From assembly GCF_051148895.1 (NCBI RefSeq), contig NZ_CP154625.1, positions 1,798,001 to 1,862,000 on the forward strand: a DNA stretch of 64,000 nucleotides, in the 5' to 3' direction. The position numbers were made by a program, and so were the translations under genes. The stretch comes from Terrisporobacter vanillatitrophus (GTDB taxonomy: Bacteria; Bacillota; Clostridia; Peptostreptococcales; Peptostreptococcaceae). The notes under the pieces are model-generated. The model was not told the origin of the DNA. It was given only the letters and a program-made list of their open reading frames with translations, and searched no databases. Position 1 is the first letter of the stretch. Every line of letters starts with the position of its first letter. This document shows positions 61,013 through 64,000 of this stretch, in pieces.

Positions 61013-61041
61013 TTGACAATATTAAAAAATACGATTAGAAT
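61013..61041 (+). promoter_or_regulatory. Promoter of the T-box operon
   Basis: TTGACA (61013-61018) and TAGAAT (61036-61041) with 17-base spacing. Confidence 0.75.
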
Positions 61042-61069
61042 AATAATTGACAAATGAAAAATAACTTAA

Positions 61070-61298
61070 ATTCGATGAAAAAGAAAGTAGATATAAATCA
61101 TGTTTCAGCGAGCTGGGAGTGGTGGAAGCCGGCAACAATGTTTATATTGAAGAGAGCTTTGGAGAAGAATATCTGAATTAATAGTAGGATATTTGGTATG
61201 TCCCGCCTTAAGGGAATAGAGTGGATAAGTTTACTTATCAATTAGAGTGGTAACGCGGAATATTTCGTCTCTTGGTTTTATAGCCAAGGGACTTTTTT
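61070..61298 (+). promoter_or_regulatory. T-box riboswitch leader
   Basis: Stem I starts at AGAAAGTAGAT (AGTA motif). The conserved T-box AGAGTGGTAACGCGG is at 61244-61258. The terminator TCTCTTGG / CCAAGGGA with T run ends at 61298. It senses an uncharged tRNA and controls the racemase-transporter genes. The specifier codon lies before GGAG at about 61150 (segment GAAGAGAGCTTT), but I cannot fix which triplet is read. Confidence 0.9.
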
Positions 61299-61379
61299 AA
61301 TTGGGTGAAAAATATTTTGCTGTAACTCATGGTTTAGAAGGAAGAAATTTGTCAGTTTGTATTTGTCATAAACTGAAAA

Positions 61380-61476
61380 TTTGAAAGATTCTAAAAGGAC
61401 TAATTGAGAACTTATCAATAAGAGTGGTAACACGGAATATTTCGTCTCTTGGTTTTTAAAGCCAGGAGACTTTTTT
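61380..61476 (+). promoter_or_regulatory. Second, partial T-box (antiterminator/terminator module)
   Basis: A second T-box AGAGTGGTAACACGG (61421-61435) is followed by TCTCTTGG..CCAGGAGA and a T run to 61476. Stem I with AGTA motif is missing, so this appears to be a duplicated 3' half placed in series with the first leader. Confidence 0.85.
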
Positions 61477-61545
61477 ATTATAGGGGAACGTATATCTTTA
61501 AAGTAAAAGAAGACAAATAAATCTATAAAAAAAGGGGAAAAGATT

Positions 61546-62670
61546 ATGGATACTACACAACAATATCCACTTTTAGAAATAAATCTTAATAAAATAGCAG
61601 ATAACACAAGATACTTGGTAGATTTATGTAATGAAAATAACATAAGTATTGCAGGTGTTATTAAAGGGGTAAATGCACAACAAGAAGTAGTAGATGTACT
61701 AGCAGATGGAGGATGTAAATATTTAGCCAGCTCTAGAATAGAACAATTAATTGGGTTAAAAGAAAAAAGTATTGAAAAAGAAACTATGTTAATAAGAATG
61801 CCTATGAAACATGAAGTTAAAGAAGTAGTTAAACATATTGATATATCTTTAAATTCAGAAATTAAAACAATAAACTTACTAGAAAAAGAGTGCAAGAAGC
61901 AAAAGAAAGAACATAAGATAGTTCTTATGATGGATTTAGGGGATTTGAGAGAAGGATTTTTTGATAAAGATGAACTTATTAATACTACTTTATACATTGA
62001 AAATAATTTAGAATATGTAAAATTATATGGAATAGGCACAAATTTAAGCTGCTATGGATCAATCAAACCATCACAGGCGAATTTAAGTTATTTATGTGAA
62101 ATAGCAGAAGAAGTTGAAAATAAAATTGGTAGAAAGCTAGACATAGTATCGGGGGGATCAACTACATCACTACCATTATTGTTTGATAAGAAAATGCCAT
62201 CTAAAATAAATAATCTAAGAATAGGAGAAGCCTTAATTATAGGCAGAGACTTAATAGATTATTGGGGATACGACTTAGACAAAATGCATAAAGACACTAT
62301 GATTTTAAAAGCTGAAATAATAGAAATAAAAGAAAAACCAACTTATCCCATAGGAGAAATGTTCTTAGATGCCTTTGGAAACAAACCGGAATATGAAGAC
62401 AAAGGTATAAGAAAAAGAGCCATACTAGCCGTGGGAAAACAAGACTTTGTCAATGATAGAGACTTAGTTCCTTTGGAAGAAGGAATAGAAATAGTAGGAA
62501 GTAGTAGTGATCATCTTATAGTAGATATACAAAACTCTGGGGGGAGTTATCAAGTAGGGGATATTATTAGTTTTGGAATGTTTTATTCAAATGCACTTTA
62601 TTTAACATCTTCAAAATACGTGAAAAAACAATATATTCAATTGGAAGAATTGAAGAAGGAATACGCATAG
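61546..62670 (+). CDS. Alanine/ornithine racemase family PLP enzyme
   Basis: 374 residues behind AAAAGGGGAAAAGATT. PLP-lysine region SIAGVIKGVNAQQEVVDVLADGGCKYLASSRIEQL, RMPMKHEVKEVV, VLMMDLGDLREGF and SGGSTTSLPLLFDK. This is the branch that includes clostridial ornithine racemase, needed to make D-ornithine for oxidative and reductive ornithine breakdown. Substrate is inferred. T-box controlled. Confidence 0.88.
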   Translation: MDTTQQYPLLEINLNKIADNTRYLVDLCNENNISIAGVIKGVNAQQEVVDVLADGGCKYLASSRIEQLIGLKEKSIEKETMLIRMPMKHEVKEVVKHIDISLNSEIKTINLLEKECKKQKKEHKIVLMMDLGDLREGFFDKDELINTTLYIENNLEYVKLYGIGTNLSCYGSIKPSQANLSYLCEIAEEVENKIGRKLDIVSGGSTTSLPLLFDKKMPSKINNLRIGEALIIGRDLIDYWGYDLDKMHKDTMILKAEIIEIKEKPTYPIGEMFLDAFGNKPEYEDKGIRKRAILAVGKQDFVNDRDLVPLEEGIEIVGSSSDHLIVDIQNSGGSYQVGDIISFGMFYSNALYLTSSKYVKKQYIQLEELKKEYA

Positions 62671-62750
62671 AAATTATAAATAAGTATTAGAGTAATTAAA
62701 ATTATTGAAAAATTACAAAAGCAAAAAGACAATTATATGGAGGAATTATT

Positions 62751-64000
62751 ATGAATACAGAACAAAATTACACGTTAGAACAGTCGAGTAGTATCTTAAA
62801 ATTTATAAAGTTTTTTATACCGTCATTATTGGGATTATTTTTATTTATCATACCATTACCTTTTGGAGAAATGTTTAATATGGCAGATGTATCACCTGTA
62901 AATATAGGTGTTGGATTTATTTCAGAATTACTAAAGCTTGCAATAGGTGATTATATACCAACTATATGCTTAGTAATAATTGTTGGATCAGCGATTTTAT
63001 CACTTTCAGCAAAATTTATAAATATAAAAAATGAATTTTTCAAAAACATATTAGATGTACCAACATTTTGGTTATTCTTCAGAATAGTTGGAGCAGTATT
63101 TATGGTTATGATATATACAAATGTGGGACCAGAATTTATAATTTCTGAAAATACAGGTAATGTAATCTTAGGAATTATGCCAAGTTTAATAGCATTATTT
63201 TTAATAGCAGGATTTTTACTACCTTTAGTTTTAGACTTTGGTTTAATGGATTTCTTTGGAACAATGATATCTAAATTTATGAGAACTTTATTTTTAGTTC
63301 CAGGAAGAGCTTCAGTAGATACTTTATCTTCATGGCTTGGAGATGCAACTTTAGGAATAATGATAACAAATACTCAGTACAAGCAAGGTTTCTATAACAA
63401 AAAAGAAAGTTGTATAATAGCAGTTTGTTTCTCACTAGTATCTCTACCTTTCTCTACTGTTATAGCAGATCAATTAGGATTTATGGATAAATTTGTACCA
63501 TTTTATTTAACAGTTTGTGCAGCTTCACTTGTTTGTGCATTAATATTACCAAGAATTTATCCTTTATGTAAGATAAAAAATGAAACTTACAACAATGTTC
63601 CTTACGAGGCAGAAGAGGTTAATGAAGAAGGTGGATTATTCAAACAAGGTTTAAATAATGCAATGGATAGAGCTGCGAAAGCACCAACTCTTAATGAAAT
63701 AATAATAAATGGATTTAAAAATATAGTAGATATATATATAAGTTTAATACCATTGGTATTAGCATGGGGAACAATATCTTTAGCATTAGCAGAGTTTACT
63801 CCAGTGTTCACATGGATATCTTACCCAGTTATATTAGTATTAGAATTACTTAAAATACCTAATGCAGCTGAGGCAGCACCAGCAGTTCTAGTTGGATTTA
63901 CAGATATGTTTATACCATCAGTAATGGTAAGTGGAGATGGATTTGCGCAAATAACTAAATTTGTAATAGGTGCATTATCTATTTCTCAATTAGTTTATAT
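62751..64000 (+). CDS. YjiH-family nucleoside-recognition (Gate) membrane protein, 3' end outside window
   Basis: At least 416 residues from ATG 62751, 6 bases after ATGGAGGAATT. Many hydrophobic helices with the Gate motif GRASVDTLSSWLGDATLGIMITNTQYKQGFYNKKES. YjiH-type proteins are putative amino-acid or nucleoside transporters. It lies in an operon with the racemase, so it may carry the same amino acid. The frame runs off the window end. Confidence 0.9.
   Translation, partial: MNTEQNYTLEQSSSILKFIKFFIPSLLGLFLFIIPLPFGEMFNMADVSPVNIGVGFISELLKLAIGDYIPTICLVIIVGSAILSLSAKFINIKNEFFKNILDVPTFWLFFRIVGAVFMVMIYTNVGPEFIISENTGNVILGIMPSLIALFLIAGFLLPLVLDFGLMDFFGTMISKFMRTLFLVPGRASVDTLSSWLGDATLGIMITNTQYKQGFYNKKESCIIAVCFSLVSLPFSTVIADQLGFMDKFVPFYLTVCAASLVCALILPRIYPLCKIKNETYNNVPYEAEEVNEEGGLFKQGLNNAMDRAAKAPTLNEIIINGFKNIVDIYISLIPLVLAWGTISLALAEFTPVFTWISYPVILVLELLKIPNAAEAAPAVLVGFTDMFIPSVMVSGDGFAQITKFVIGALSISQLVY

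Noticed and set aside
1..64000. CRISPR array, restriction-modification or known anti-phage defence island
   Set aside because: No regularly spaced repeats, Cas, methyltransferase or restriction genes were recognised on either strand.

Overview
The window is AT-rich (roughly 30% GC by eye) DNA from a low-GC Gram-positive anaerobe. Strong purine-rich Shine-Dalgarno sites, abundant Rho-independent terminators, T-box control, the DUF1659-DUF2922-YvrJ trio, an ornithine/alanine racemase next to a YjiH transporter, and a Fe-S aldo/keto reductase all fit the Clostridia. The family Peptostreptococcaceae is my best inference, but no rRNA or marker protein in the window proves it.

Region by region. 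0-5.4 kb: the C-terminus of a DUF2812 protein cut by the window edge, dipeptidase PepV, tiny membrane-protein genes, a Gfo/Idh/MocA oxidoreductase and a DUF4160-DUF2442 pair. 5.5-8.6 kb: an Rpn-type PD-(D/E)XK nuclease gene split by an intact IS21-family element with a 6-bp target duplication. 8.8-14.1 kb: an accessory patchwork of small membrane proteins, lipoproteins, an alpha/beta hydrolase, DUF1904, and broken genes (cadD fragment, GNAT fragment). 14.2 kb: initiator tRNA-Met. 14.4-16.9 kb: an intact IS66-family element with an 8-bp duplication. 17-20.9 kb: a prophage-type regulation and replication module (HTH-TPR, AntA/AntB antirepressor, DnaD-like, DnaC-like loader, Mor-like) without structural genes. 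21-23.7 kb: an ECF sigma factor with a DUF4179 anti-sigma candidate, then the DUF1659-DUF2922-YvrJ trio. 23.9-30 kb: Na+/H+ antiporter, DEAD-box helicase, lipoprotein, aldehyde dehydrogenase, 5-formyl-THF cyclo-ligase. 30.2-36.6 kb: an iron-siderophore ABC importer behind a Fur-like box, then an OPT transporter overlapping a PqqD-like gene. 37-48 kb: a second accessory region with an IS3-family element, a Fic protein, gene fragments, small membrane proteins, lipoprotein, SF0329, GNAT, hydrolase, TfoX and zinc-ribbon genes. 48.3-52.8 kb: a Fe-S aldo/keto reductase and a PadR/DUF2812 operon. 53-61 kb: AcoR and its sigma-54-dependent acetoin dehydrogenase operon. 61-64 kb: a duplicated T-box leader in front of an amino-acid racemase and a YjiH-type membrane protein cut by the window end.

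How the genes work together. AcoR plus sigma-54 should switch on an operon that splits acetoin to acetyl-CoA and acetaldehyde (AcoA/B E1, AcoC E2), with an iron-type dehydrogenase at its end; no E3 gene is present. Fur should control siderophore import. PadR probably represses its own operon through two operators. Reconstructing the IS ends shows that two different insertion sequences landed in the loops of two copies of one repeated terminator hairpin; an uninterrupted third copy lies at 9.9 kb. A family of tiny one-helix membrane proteins with a lysine-rich tail recurs three or four times, three of them with a shared 3' flank. Several small membrane-protein genes carry single-base frameshifts close to their starts.
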